Under the pieces are notes generated by a model, which searched no databases, was not told the DNA's origin, and was given only the letters and a program-made list of their open reading frames with translations. The position numbers and the translations under genes are program-made. 5,442 bases of DNA, from NCBI GenBank assembly GCA_958427155.1, contig CAUABB010000113.1, positions 1-5,442 of the forward strand, written 5' to 3'. This DNA is from an uncultured Oscillospiraceae bacterium. Lineage in GTDB: Bacteria; Bacillota; Clostridia; Oscillospirales; Ruminococcaceae. This document shows positions 1 to 5,283 of the stretch, piece by piece (position 1 is the stretch's first letter; every line of letters starts with the position of its first letter).

Positions 1-1
1 G

Positions 2-94
2 CGGCTGTCAGAAGAAAATTACCGGTTGAGAATGGAGAATGATTACCTAAAAAAATTAAACGCCTTAATTCAGAAGCGGGAAAAACCCGAATAA
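2..94 (+). CDS. IS3-family transposase OrfA, C-terminal end (partial)
   Basis: Thirty codons of the second forward frame remain before the TAA at 92-94. They encode a charged coiled-coil tail that reads ...RLRMENDYLKKLNALIQK..., the typical leucine-zipper end of IS3 OrfA proteins. OrfA normally carries an N-terminal helix-turn-helix that binds the element ends; that part is upstream of the window. The LKK codons (47-55) contain a run of seven A residues, where ribosomes are expected to slip back one base into the orfB frame and make the OrfAB transposase. Ribosomes that do not slip end at 94 and make OrfA alone. Confidence 0.85.
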   Translation, partial: RLSEENYRLRMENDYLKKLNALIQKREKPE

Positions 95-951
95 GCGATG
101 TCACGGCTGCCATTACAGAATTAAGGCGGGAGTATCCTCTGGCAGCTTTACTTAAACTGGCCGGCATTCCCCGAAGTACATACTACTATCATTCCCGAAA
201 AACTAATGCTGTGGATAAATATGCAAAAGAAAGGGCAGAAATCATAGCAATTTATCAGGAGAATCAAGGCCGGTACGGGTATCGGCGGATTGGTATGGAA
301 TTACGCAATAGGGGCATTTGTCTGAACCACAAGACGGTGCAAAAGCTGATGAAGGAATCAGGCCTAAAATGTATGGTGCGAATGAAAAAGTATCGTTCTT
401 ACCGTGGAGAAGTCGGCAAGGTTGCGCCAAATCTTCTGGCAAGAGATTTCCATGCGGAAAGACCGAATCAAAAGTGGGTAACCGATGTGACCGAGTTTTC
501 CCTGTTTGGGAATAAACTTTATCTCTCGCCTGTACTTGACCTGTATAATGGTGAAATCATCAGTTATGCAATCAGTGACCGAGCCAATTACCGTCAGGTA
601 GAAGAGATGCTGGATAAAGCTTTCTCCCGACTCCCGGACGGAAGCGGGCTGATCTTCCATTCGGATCAGGGCTGGCAATATCAAAATGCTCGGTATCAAA
701 AAAGGCTGTTGGAAAAAGGCGTTCGGCAAAGTATGTCCAGAAAGGGGAACTGTCTGGACAATGCGGTTATGGAAAACTTCTTCGGCCTATTAAAATCGGA
801 ATTGCTTTATCTGCGGACATTTCAATCATTAGATGAGTTTTGCCAGGAACTGGTCGCTTATCTTGAATACTATAACCACAACCGAATCAAAGAAAAATTG
901 AATGGGTTAAGCCCTGTCCAATACAGAATTCAAAACGGCTTTGCCGCATAA
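43..951 (+). CDS. IS3-family transposase OrfB (DDE catalytic part, made as OrfAB by -1 frameshift)
   Basis: This is the catalytic part of the IS3 transposase, which cuts and joins element ends. The frame is open from 43, just after a TGA at 40-42, to the TAA at 949-951. The first conventional start is GTG at 211, but family-typical sequence (REYPLAALLKLAGIPRSTYY) lies upstream of it with no ATG or GTG, which fits expression as a fusion with OrfA. Numbering from the GTG: an HTH_21-like region at about 7-55 (RYGYRRIGMEL), then the integrase core with D92 (WVTDVTEF), D152 (FHSDQGWQYQ) and E188 (DNAVMENFFGLLKSE), giving exactly 35 residues between the second D and the E. The protein ends with the usual LNGLSPVQYR motif. 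No frameshift or internal stop is seen, so the catalytic part looks functional. Confidence 0.93.
   Translation, partial: LPKKIKRLNSEAGKTRISDVTAAITELRREYPLAALLKLAGIPRSTYYYHSRKTNAVDKYAKERAEIIAIYQENQGRYGYRRIGMELRNRGICLNHKTVQKLMKESGLKCMVRMKKYRSYRGEVGKVAPNLLARDFHAERPNQKWVTDVTEFSLFGNKLYLSPVLDLYNGEIISYAISDRANYRQVEEMLDKAFSRLPDGSGLIFHSDQGWQYQNARYQKRLLEKGVRQSMSRKGNCLDNAVMENFFGLLKSELLYLRTFQSLDEFCQELVAYLEYYNHNRIKEKLNGLSPVQYRIQNGFAA
49..55 (+). promoter_or_regulatory. Programmed -1 frameshift site (A AAA AAA)
   Basis: Seven A residues sit as A-AAA-AAA in the orfA frame (ctA AAA AAA tta). This is the X XXY YYZ arrangement needed for slippage of two tRNALys back by one base, and it leads straight into the orfB frame. 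It falls on the Leu-Lys-Lys codons, the position used in related IS3 elements that have A AAA AAG. The orfB frame opens only at 43, so slippage must occur between 43 and the orfA stop at 94. Confidence 0.8.
61..128 (+). promoter_or_regulatory. Stem-loop downstream of the slippery site, probable frameshift stimulator
   Basis: CGCCTTAATTC at 61-71 is the exact reverse complement of GAATTAAGGCG at 118-128, giving an 11-bp perfect stem that starts five bases after the slippery run. The 46-base loop holds a second small hairpin (CGGG 77-80 with CCCG 86-89, loop AAAAA). Branched stems at this distance are known to stimulate frameshifting in IS3-family elements such as IS911 and IS3. The role here is inferred from position and pairing. 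Confidence 0.7.
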
Positions 952-955
952 CTCT

Positions 956-980
956 TGTCTAACTCTTTGGGGTCACTTCA
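956..980 (+). repeat. Right terminal inverted repeat (IRR) of the IS3 element
   Basis: The 25 bases start TGTCTAACTCTTTGGGG and end CACTTCA, five bases after the transposase stop (952-955 lie between). The TG...CA termini and the T-rich/GGGG centre match the ends of Firmicute IS3-family elements. The matching left repeat, expected to begin TGAAGTGACCCC, is not in the window, so the outer boundary at 980 is by resemblance. Confidence 0.75.
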
Positions 981-1028
981 CGCTCCGCGCCCTTGACGGC
1001 TTCCTCTGTCTTTGCTGCGTGGTAATCA

Positions 1029-1062
1029 AGCGGGCGCAAGCAGAAATCCACTTGCGCCCGCT
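1029..1062. terminator. Perfect 12-bp GC-rich stem-loop, possible terminator
   Basis: AGCGGGCGCAAG (1029-1040) pairs exactly with CTTGCGCCCGCT (1051-1062) around a 10-base loop. The stem is stable and lies 49 bases beyond the IS end, where it could stop transcription coming out of the transposase gene. There is no clean T run right after it on either strand, so a rho-independent terminator is only one reading. A structure belonging to a degraded mobile element is another. Confidence 0.4.
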
Positions 1063-1114
1063 GCCATTCTTGTATTTATACGCATTTAGAACCATATTAA
1101 GTGGGCAGATTCAA

Positions 1115-1187
1115 GGGCTTATTTGCGTCAATCATGGCTGGCATAATATTTTACACCTGTAGCCTACAAAATGGGCTCTATTTGCGT
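1115..1187 (+). repeat. Two-copy imperfect direct repeat upstream of the DUF5343 promoter
   Basis: GGGCTTATTTGCGT (1115-1128) recurs as GGGCTCTATTTGCGT (1173-1187), differing by one inserted C. The copies are spaced 58 bases start to start and end about 20 bases before the predicted -35 box. They might be binding sites for a regulator of the two downstream genes. Two copies are too few to exclude chance or a local duplication. Confidence 0.4.
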
Positions 1188-1205
1188 AGAATATATCCTT
1201 TATTG

Positions 1206-1234
1206 TTGTATTTTGACTATAGATAATTTATACT
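1206..1234 (+). promoter_or_regulatory. Probable sigma-A promoter for the DUF5343/HEPN pair
   Basis: TTGTAT (1206-1211) and TATACT (1229-1234) are separated by 17 bases, a good sigma-A arrangement, and lie 38 bases before the start codon in an AT-rich stretch. An overlapping alternative is TTGACT (1213-1218) with AATACT (1235-1240) at 16 bases. Either would give a short leader carrying the AAAGGGGGA ribosome site at 1257-1265. Confidence 0.5.
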
Positions 1235-1272
1235 AATACTAATAGTTTTTTTAATTAAAGGGGGACTGTGAC

Positions 1273-1905
1273 GTGTCGCTAACTATGTCGTATTTAACTT
1301 CAACCAAAAATCTTGAGAGCATCTTTAACTCGATTATCAACGCTCGCGCCCCAGAACGCTTTACAACTAAATTTCTTGAAGATTTAGGATTCAAAAGTAG
1401 TACGGATCGGCTTATGATCGGAATGCTTAAGGCTCTTGGCCTTTTGGACGAAAACGGTCAGCCTACACAACGATATTATGAATTCTTAGACCAATCACAA
1501 TCCAAAAAAATTATTGCTAAGGGTGTTCAAGAAGCGTATGAAGATCTTTTCAATTTGAGGAAAGATGCTCAAAACATGTCTAATGAGGATGTAAAAAACA
1601 AACTCAAGACACTAACGCAGGGACAAAAAGGTGACCGAGTTATAGACCAAATGTCCATAACATTTCGCGCACTATGTAATTATGCTGACTGGTCGGATGA
1701 GCCCCTTGATCAAAATATAATTGCACCGTCTGTAGAAAATGAACAGCTAATGGAAAATCATTCTGTTTCAAAGACTTTGGAGCAACCATCCATTTCGTCG
1801 CCGAAAATGAATTTGCATTATAATATTCAGATTCACTTGCCTGAGACTACAAATATGGCTGTTTATGATGCTATTTTCCAAAGCCTGAAAAAGCACCTTA
1901 TGTGA
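1273..1905 (+). CDS. DUF5343-family protein, partner of the HEPN gene
   Basis: The 210-residue product matches my memory of DUF5343 proteins, a family of unknown function often seen in accessory islands. Telltale segments are YLTSTKNLESIFNSI (7-21), RFTTKFLEDLGFKSSTDR (29-46), KALGLLDENGQPTQRY (53-68) and GDRVIDQMSITFRALC (120-135). Residues 7-138 look helical and could form winged-helix-like units. Residues 141-178 form a polar, probably flexible linker. Residues 180-210 (NLHYNIQIHLPETT..., then a helix) form a distinct beta-alpha tail. The GTG at 1273 is chosen because AAAGGGGGA ends seven bases before it; ATG 1285 is the alternative, with a less suitable spacing of 19. No catalytic residues are recognised. 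It is probably transcribed with the HEPN gene seven bases downstream. A role as regulator, antitoxin or sensor for that gene is inference. Confidence 0.85.
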   Translation: MSLTMSYLTSTKNLESIFNSIINARAPERFTTKFLEDLGFKSSTDRLMIGMLKALGLLDENGQPTQRYYEFLDQSQSKKIIAKGVQEAYEDLFNLRKDAQNMSNEDVKNKLKTLTQGQKGDRVIDQMSITFRALCNYADWSDEPLDQNIIAPSVENEQLMENHSVSKTLEQPSISSPKMNLHYNIQIHLPETTNMAVYDAIFQSLKKHLM

Positions 1906-1912
1906 GGTAAAT

Positions 1913-2491
1913 ATGCAAGATACATTATATGCGTTTGTAATGAAAGGTGAACTAACAAAAATCGCGTTAGCAAACGCAGGGGTGGTTAGTAAGCATTCAT
2001 CATCCGAATTACTGGCGCAAGAATATGTTAATAGCCTTTCGCTAGATTTGCTTGATGATGAACACGTAAATACAGCGAAACAAATGTCTACTGTTTACAC
2101 TGCGATTGCTGCCTTTGAAAATACCGTTAGAGAATTTGTAATTAAAATTCTTATAGAAAACAGCGGCGAAAACTGGTGGGAAGAATCGGTATCTGATAAG
2201 ATTTGTTCAAAAGCAGAATCAAGAAAGCATGAAGAAGAAAAAATAAGGTGGCATACTCCGCGTGGAGATTCATTGATTAACTATGTTGAATTCGGCGATT
2301 TGGCATCCATTATGTCTCAAAACATCGAACTGTTTGAAGATCATATTGTTTCTATTGAATGGGCACGCCAAATTTTTAACACCTTAGAAAGGTCTCGAAA
2401 TGTTATTATGCACAGTGGTGAACTAGGTAAAAGAGATATTGAACGTATAGGCATTCATATAAGGGATTGGATAAACCAAGTGGGGGCCTAA
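1913..2491 (+). CDS. Swt1-like HEPN-domain protein, predicted ribonuclease
   Basis: The 192-residue product resembles the Swt1-type HEPN family. Helix 1 carries AIAAFENTVREFVIKIL (64-80), with the E and R expected in this subgroup, followed by GENWWEESVSDKI (85-97) and the YVEFGDLASIMSQN region (124-137). The last helices contain SRNVIMHSG with R162 and H167, the Rx4H motif that forms the RNA-cleaving site in active HEPN proteins. There is no signal peptide or membrane segment, so it should act in the cytoplasm. The GAGGT ribosome site (1904-1908) overlaps the TGA of the DUF5343 gene, so translation of the two is likely coupled. HEPN domains are common in toxin-antitoxin, abortive infection and RNA-surveillance systems; that this one cuts RNA, and which RNA, is not shown. 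No separate nuclease or nucleotidyltransferase partner is present. Confidence 0.82.
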   Translation: MQDTLYAFVMKGELTKIALANAGVVSKHSSSELLAQEYVNSLSLDLLDDEHVNTAKQMSTVYTAIAAFENTVREFVIKILIENSGENWWEESVSDKICSKAESRKHEEEKIRWHTPRGDSLINYVEFGDLASIMSQNIELFEDHIVSIEWARQIFNTLERSRNVIMHSGELGKRDIERIGIHIRDWINQVGA

Positions 2492-2515
2492 CTTCAGCAT
2501 CACACATATGCAAAG

Positions 2516-2555
2516 AAAAGAGGGGTATCATTTTGAAAAATGATACCCCTCTTTT
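2516..2555. terminator. Strong bidirectional rho-independent terminator
   Basis: Bases 2516-2533 pair with 2538-2555 in a perfect 18-bp stem around a TGAA loop. The core is GAGGGGTATCA/TGATACCCCTC, flanked by AAAA on the left and TTTT on the right. On either strand the GC-rich core is followed by T residues, so it can end the HEPN transcript (stop at 2491) and also transcripts arriving on the minus strand from the cluster on the right. Confidence 0.9.
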
Positions 2556-2645
2556 GCAACCCTGTTTGTCAGCCGTTAAGTTCAATTAGCTTTGGTACTT
2601 CCTTATCAGCGTTCGCCAAATAGCCCCTCTCCCTCTTTTTAACTG

Positions 2646-2657
2646 AACCTTAAGGTT
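2646..2657. repeat. 12-bp perfect palindrome AACCTTAAGGTT
   Basis: AACCTTAAGGTT is fully self-complementary and lies three bases after the minus-strand stop codon at 2661-2663. It could be a protein-binding site, a weak hairpin after the small gene, or chance. It has no T run and so is not a convincing terminator. Confidence 0.35.
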
Positions 2658-2660
2658 TTC

Positions 2661-2846
2661 CTACTCCAAAATGGAATATTCGAAATTTTCCCAGCGCAAC
2701 CGCATTCCCGCGTCGACACCGAAGGGGAGCAGCGCCATGGCAACCGGATTTAACTCTTCCTCCTCCCCGGCGCCGTCCCGCCGAAGCATGGCATAATCCC
2801 CATTAATCGTCACTACAAGATATTCAACCGGCTCCATTTCCATCAT
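2661..2846 (-). CDS. Small conserved-looking protein of unknown function (61 residues)
   Basis: I do not recognise a named family with certainty. The protein is acidic and probably all-beta: EYLVVTINGDYAMLRRDG (8-25), an acidic EEEE stretch, then NPVAMALLPFGVDAGMRLRWENFEYSI. The opening and the 'ALLPFGVDAG' segment resemble small DUF3006-like beta-barrel proteins of Firmicutes, which is only a suggestion. Its start overlaps the end of the radical SAM gene by 23 bases, and the preceding AAAGGAAAGG on the minus strand supplies a ribosome site, so coupled translation is likely. ATG at 2846, 2843 and 2837 are all possible starts; the first is given. The overlap and the good ribosome site support a real gene. 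Confidence 0.7.
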   Translation of the reverse strand: MMEMEPVEYLVVTINGDYAMLRRDGAGEEEELNPVAMALLPFGVDAGMRLRWENFEYSILE

Positions 2847-3729
2847 CCTTTCCTTTTACACCGCTTAAATCAAACGGCGGAATATATTCTTTCCGGGCGG
2901 CTGAGCGTTCCTGAACATAGCCGTCCAGATCAAGAGCGAAAAGCTCGTCAAGCACCTCGCGGTATTCCCTCTTTGAGATCCGGCGGTTCAATTCCGGGAA
3001 ACGGGAAGCTTTCCCGCAGGGCAGATACTGCGCCATGACACTGACGGGGGTTCCCTCCGGAAGATGCTCCTTGCACCAGCGCAGGACCGCTTTGCTCTCC
3101 TCCGCATGAGAGGGAAGGATGAGATGGCGGACCAATGTTCCGGAAAGCATCTTTCCATCTTTGTCATAAACCGGGCTTCCGGTTTGACGGCACATTTCCA
3201 AAACCGCGCGAGAAGCGAACTCAAAGTAATTGGAAGCGCCGGAATAATGATCTGACAAATCCGGCGAGATGTATTTAAGGTCAGGCAGATAAATATCGAT
3301 TAAGCCGTCCAGCCGGCGCAGTGTTTCCGGTGTTTCATAGCCGCTGCAATTATAAACCACAGGAACACTAGGTTTTTTCTTTCTTAAAATCCGCTCAAGG
3401 ACTGGGACAAACGGGGTAGGGCTGACAAGGTTAATATTCTGCGCTCCCTGTAAAACAAGCTCGTCAAAAATTTCACTCAAACGCTCTTCTGAAACTGTCT
3501 CTCCAATTCCCCCGTGGCTAATTTCATCATTCTGACAGTAAACGCATCCCAACGTGCATCCGGAAAAGAAAACCGCCCCTGATCCCGTCTCTCCGCTGAT
3601 GCAGGGTTCTTCCCAAAAATGAAGTCCCGCTCTAGCAATCCGGGGAAGAATTCCCTGGCGGCAATAACCGTTTCCGTTGAGAAAATCCCGCTCCGCCTGA
3701 CAATGGCGAGGGCAGATGGTGCAAATCAT
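2824..3729 (-). CDS. PflX-like radical SAM protein (pyruvate formate-lyase activase-like)
   Basis: This 301-residue protein belongs to the radical SAM superfamily, closest to PflX-like proteins (COG1313), often annotated as putative pyruvate formate-lyase activating enzymes. C58, C62 and C65 form the CX3CX2C motif (CTLGCVYCQN) that holds the 4Fe-4S cluster used to cleave S-adenosylmethionine. An N-terminal Cys set (C3, C6, C10, C23; CTICPRHC...GYC) may bind a second metal centre, as in this subgroup. Other family segments are NINLVSPTPFVP, YNCSGYET, YLPDLKY and VRHLILPSH. The ATG at 3729 is chosen over the TTG at 3735 because AGAGGG (3736-3741) ends six bases before the ATG but directly touches the TTG. 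The AT-rich 89-base gap to maf may hold its own promoter. The substrate is unknown; no pyruvate formate-lyase gene is in the window. Confidence 0.88.
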   Translation of the reverse strand: MICTICPRHCQAERDFLNGNGYCRQGILPRIARAGLHFWEEPCISGETGSGAVFFSGCTLGCVYCQNDEISHGGIGETVSEERLSEIFDELVLQGAQNINLVSPTPFVPVLERILRKKKPSVPVVYNCSGYETPETLRRLDGLIDIYLPDLKYISPDLSDHYSGASNYFEFASRAVLEMCRQTGSPVYDKDGKMLSGTLVRHLILPSHAEESKAVLRWCKEHLPEGTPVSVMAQYLPCGKASRFPELNRRISKREYREVLDELFALDLDGYVQERSAARKEYIPPFDLSGVKGKDDGNGAG

Positions 3730-3735
3730 TTCCAA

Positions 3736-3741
3736 CCCTCT
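3736..3741 (-). promoter_or_regulatory. Ribosome binding site deciding the radical SAM start
   Basis: AGAGGG on the minus strand lies six bases before ATG 3729 and immediately against the in-frame TTG at 3735. The spacing supports the ATG and removes two residues from the longest reading frame. Confidence 0.7.
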
Positions 3742-3818
3742 TTTACAAATAGTATTTTTTTAAATATCAATACAAAAAGTCTGTTTTGCATTTATACATT
3801 TTGTTTATTAATAAGTTT

Positions 3819-4388
3819 TTATACAAAATTTAGCTCAATTCCAAATTGTTTTAACATCCGAACCGTACTGGAAGAAGGCAGTCCCATAATTGCGAAAAAG
3901 TCGCCCACTACCGAATCGATTAATGCGCTTCCCTTTCCCTGAACCGCATAAGCGCCCGCTTTATCCATTGGTTCTCCCGTTTTAACATAGGCGTCTATTT
4001 CCGACTCTGAAAGCGAAAGGAACTTCACTTCTGACATAACCGACCAGGTTTCTTTTCGAAACTTGTCCATCACCGTAACCCCTGTATAAACCTGATGTTT
4101 CCTGCCCGATAAAAAATGAAGCATCTCAGCCGCTTCCTCAGGCGTCCGAGGTTTTCCCAGTATCTTTCCGCCGCAATACACGACGGTATCCGAACCAAGC
4201 ACCACATCCTCCGGGCAGATTCGAAATACCGCCTCCGCTTTACGGGCGGAAAGCTGTTCTACCGCCTTAGAAGGCGGCGTTCCCTCCGCTATGGATTCAT
4301 CCGTATCTGCGGGAACCGACCGGAAACGGTACCCCAGCATGGAAAGAATTTCTTTTCTTCTCGGTGAACCGGACGCTAAAATCAACAT
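3819..4388 (-). CDS. maf: Maf-family nucleoside triphosphate pyrophosphatase
   Basis: Maf proteins hydrolyse non-canonical or certain canonical nucleoside triphosphates (dTTP/UTP in the YhdE-like group) to the monophosphate and pyrophosphate, a house-cleaning role in the cytoplasm also linked to septum formation in Bacillus. The 189-residue length is normal. Motifs in order: LASGSPRRKEIL (4-15), the SDTVV segment with the likely catalytic D67, LGKP (77-80), HQVYTGV (98-104), TGEPMDKAGAYAVQGKGS (137-154) and DSVVGDFFAIMGLP (158-171). The GEPMDKAGAY segment favours the dTTP/UTP type over the m7GTP type (YceF). GGAG lies eight bases before the ATG at 4388. It follows the deacetylase gene by 27 bases on the same strand, so the two are probably co-transcribed. 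Confidence 0.95.
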   Translation of the reverse strand: MLILASGSPRRKEILSMLGYRFRSVPADTDESIAEGTPPSKAVEQLSARKAEAVFRICPEDVVLGSDTVVYCGGKILGKPRTPEEAAEMLHFLSGRKHQVYTGVTVMDKFRKETWSVMSEVKFLSLSESEIDAYVKTGEPMDKAGAYAVQGKGSALIDSVVGDFFAIMGLPSSSTVRMLKQFGIELNFV

Positions 4389-4415
4389 GATTTCATCTCC
4401 ATTATTTTAATGTTT

Positions 4416-5267
4416 CTATCCCTTTAATAAACATTCAAAAAACTCGGCGCTCGACAGGCCGGGTTCCCGATTATTTCGTTTCAACAGAGAAAGGGAACCC
4501 CCTTTTGTCAAATGATTGATTCCAGGAGCGACGGAAAGCGTTGCCTCAAAACCCATTTCTTTCAGAATCACTTCCGATTCTTCAGAATATTTCCCGTAAG
4601 GATAGGTAAAAGTGGTAGGACAGACACCAACCTTTTGGGCAATCAGTTCCTGAAGGTATCCTACATCCTCTTTCAATACTTTCCGGTAATGCTCTGCTGT
4701 TTCCCCAGAGCATTTCCGCGCTCCCGCCCGCTCTGAACTGATGGTGTGCATATCATAACTGTGATTCTGTACCTCTACGAGACCCGATTCACTCATCTCC
4801 CGAAGCTGATCCCAACTGCAGTGAGAATAATTCGGGCTTTGATGCTCTCCCGGCCGCAGATCAGCGGTATGCTTTCCCACAATGGAAAGGACACATTTCA
4901 TCCCATACTGCTTCATCAGCGGATAAACATATAAATAATTGTTGTAATATCCGTCGTCAAAAGTGAGTAAAATCGGTTTTTCGGGCAAGTCCGCATCCGC
5001 ATCCTTCACATAGGAAATAACATCTTTCAGCAGCACCGGCGTATAACCCGCTTGTCTGATATATTTTAAGTCACATTCTAACTGATCTGGCGGTAAGACA
5101 TAGGTACCGGTCAGATCTGGGTCCTTTAAAATGCTATGATACATAATAATTGGCAGATCCACCCCTGTATCAGTTCCTGTTTGAACAGAAACCGGACTAC
5201 CAGAATAAACTGCTACCGCCAACAGCGCAAGCCCGGCTGCCAGACAAAACCATTTGACCCACCGCAT
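4416..5267 (-). CDS. Membrane-anchored NodB-type polysaccharide deacetylase
   Basis: The protein is a carbohydrate esterase family 4 (NodB) enzyme, which removes acetyl groups from N-acetylated sugars in cell-wall or surface polysaccharide using a metal ion. From ATG 5267 it has 283 residues. Residues 7-22 (FCLAAGLALLAVAVYS) form an uncleaved anchor or signal peptide, with no lipobox. PIIMYHSI (39-46) opens the domain. Motif 1 is TFDDG (102-106; D104, D105), motif 2 is NHSYDMH with metal ligands H169 and H174, and motif 3 is TYPYG (221-225). The enzyme should act outside the membrane. The frame runs open to 5342, but AAGGAGG at 5277-5283 sits nine bases before ATG 5267 and the anchor starts there, so the longer start is rejected. 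The true substrate (peptidoglycan, other glycan, or sporulation-related) cannot be told. Confidence 0.93.
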   Translation of the reverse strand: MRWVKWFCLAAGLALLAVAVYSGSPVSVQTGTDTGVDLPIIMYHSILKDPDLTGTYVLPPDQLECDLKYIRQAGYTPVLLKDVISYVKDADADLPEKPILLTFDDGYYNNYLYVYPLMKQYGMKCVLSIVGKHTADLRPGEHQSPNYSHCSWDQLREMSESGLVEVQNHSYDMHTISSERAGARKCSGETAEHYRKVLKEDVGYLQELIAQKVGVCPTTFTYPYGKYSEESEVILKEMGFEATLSVAPGINHLTKGGSLSLLKRNNREPGLSSAEFFECLLKG

Positions 5268-5276
5268 AAACAATCT

Positions 5277-5283
5277 CCTCCTT
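5277..5283 (-). promoter_or_regulatory. Ribosome binding site deciding the deacetylase start
   Basis: AAGGAGG on the minus strand, a near-perfect Shine-Dalgarno sequence, lies nine bases before ATG 5267. It places the start directly before the membrane anchor and excludes the 25 extra upstream residues of the longest frame. Confidence 0.8.

Larger units (their letters stand above)
1..980 (+). mobile_element. IS3-family insertion sequence, right-hand part (left end outside window)
   Basis: The segment shows the standard IS3 order: the end of orfA, then orfB in the -1 frame, then a terminal inverted repeat a few bases after the orfB stop. The transposase has the DD(35)E spacing of this family. 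The right end begins TGTCTAACTCTTTGGGG and finishes TCA at 980, a form common in Firmicute IS150-like IS3 members. The orfB frame is intact, so this copy may be active if its left part is complete. The left inverted repeat, most of orfA and the left target duplication lie before position 1, so the duplication cannot be tested here. The subgroup assignment is a judgement from the ends and the frameshift layout. Confidence 0.93.
981..1272. other. Intergenic region between the IS end and the DUF5343 gene
   Basis: This 292-base stretch holds no convincing gene. It changes from GC-rich next to the IS (981-1065) to strongly AT-rich before the next gene. It contains the stem-loop at 1029-1062, an imperfect direct repeat (1115-1128 and 1173-1187), a probable promoter at 1206-1234 and a strong ribosome site at 1257-1265. 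A + strand frame at 941-1162 crosses the IS end and lacks a ribosome site. A short minus-strand frame next to the IS end has coding-like composition (contains LRPLDYHAAKTEEAVKGAE) and could be the remnant of an interrupted gene, but I cannot name it. Confidence 0.6.

Noticed and set aside
242..729. Minus-strand and alternative-frame open frames inside the transposase gene
   Set aside because: They are shadows of the clear DDE transposase frame and show no motifs of their own.
941..1162. A 73-codon + strand frame running from the IS orfB end into the intergenic region
   Set aside because: It crosses the IS terminal repeat and a perfect hairpin, has no ribosome site and no recognisable family features.
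1115..1187. Possible mini CRISPR array
   Set aside because: There are only two short, imperfect copies without palindromic ends, and no cas genes are nearby.
3064..3255. Open frames opposite the radical SAM gene, including + strand 3064-3255 and minus-strand 2988-3224
   Set aside because: They overlap the well-supported radical SAM gene and lack ribosome sites or family motifs.
3730..3818. Minus-strand promoter TTGTAT (3770-3775) / TACTAT (3749-3754) before the radical SAM gene
   Set aside because: The spacing is only 15 bases and the region is so AT-rich that such matches are expected by chance; a promoter here is plausible but not placed.
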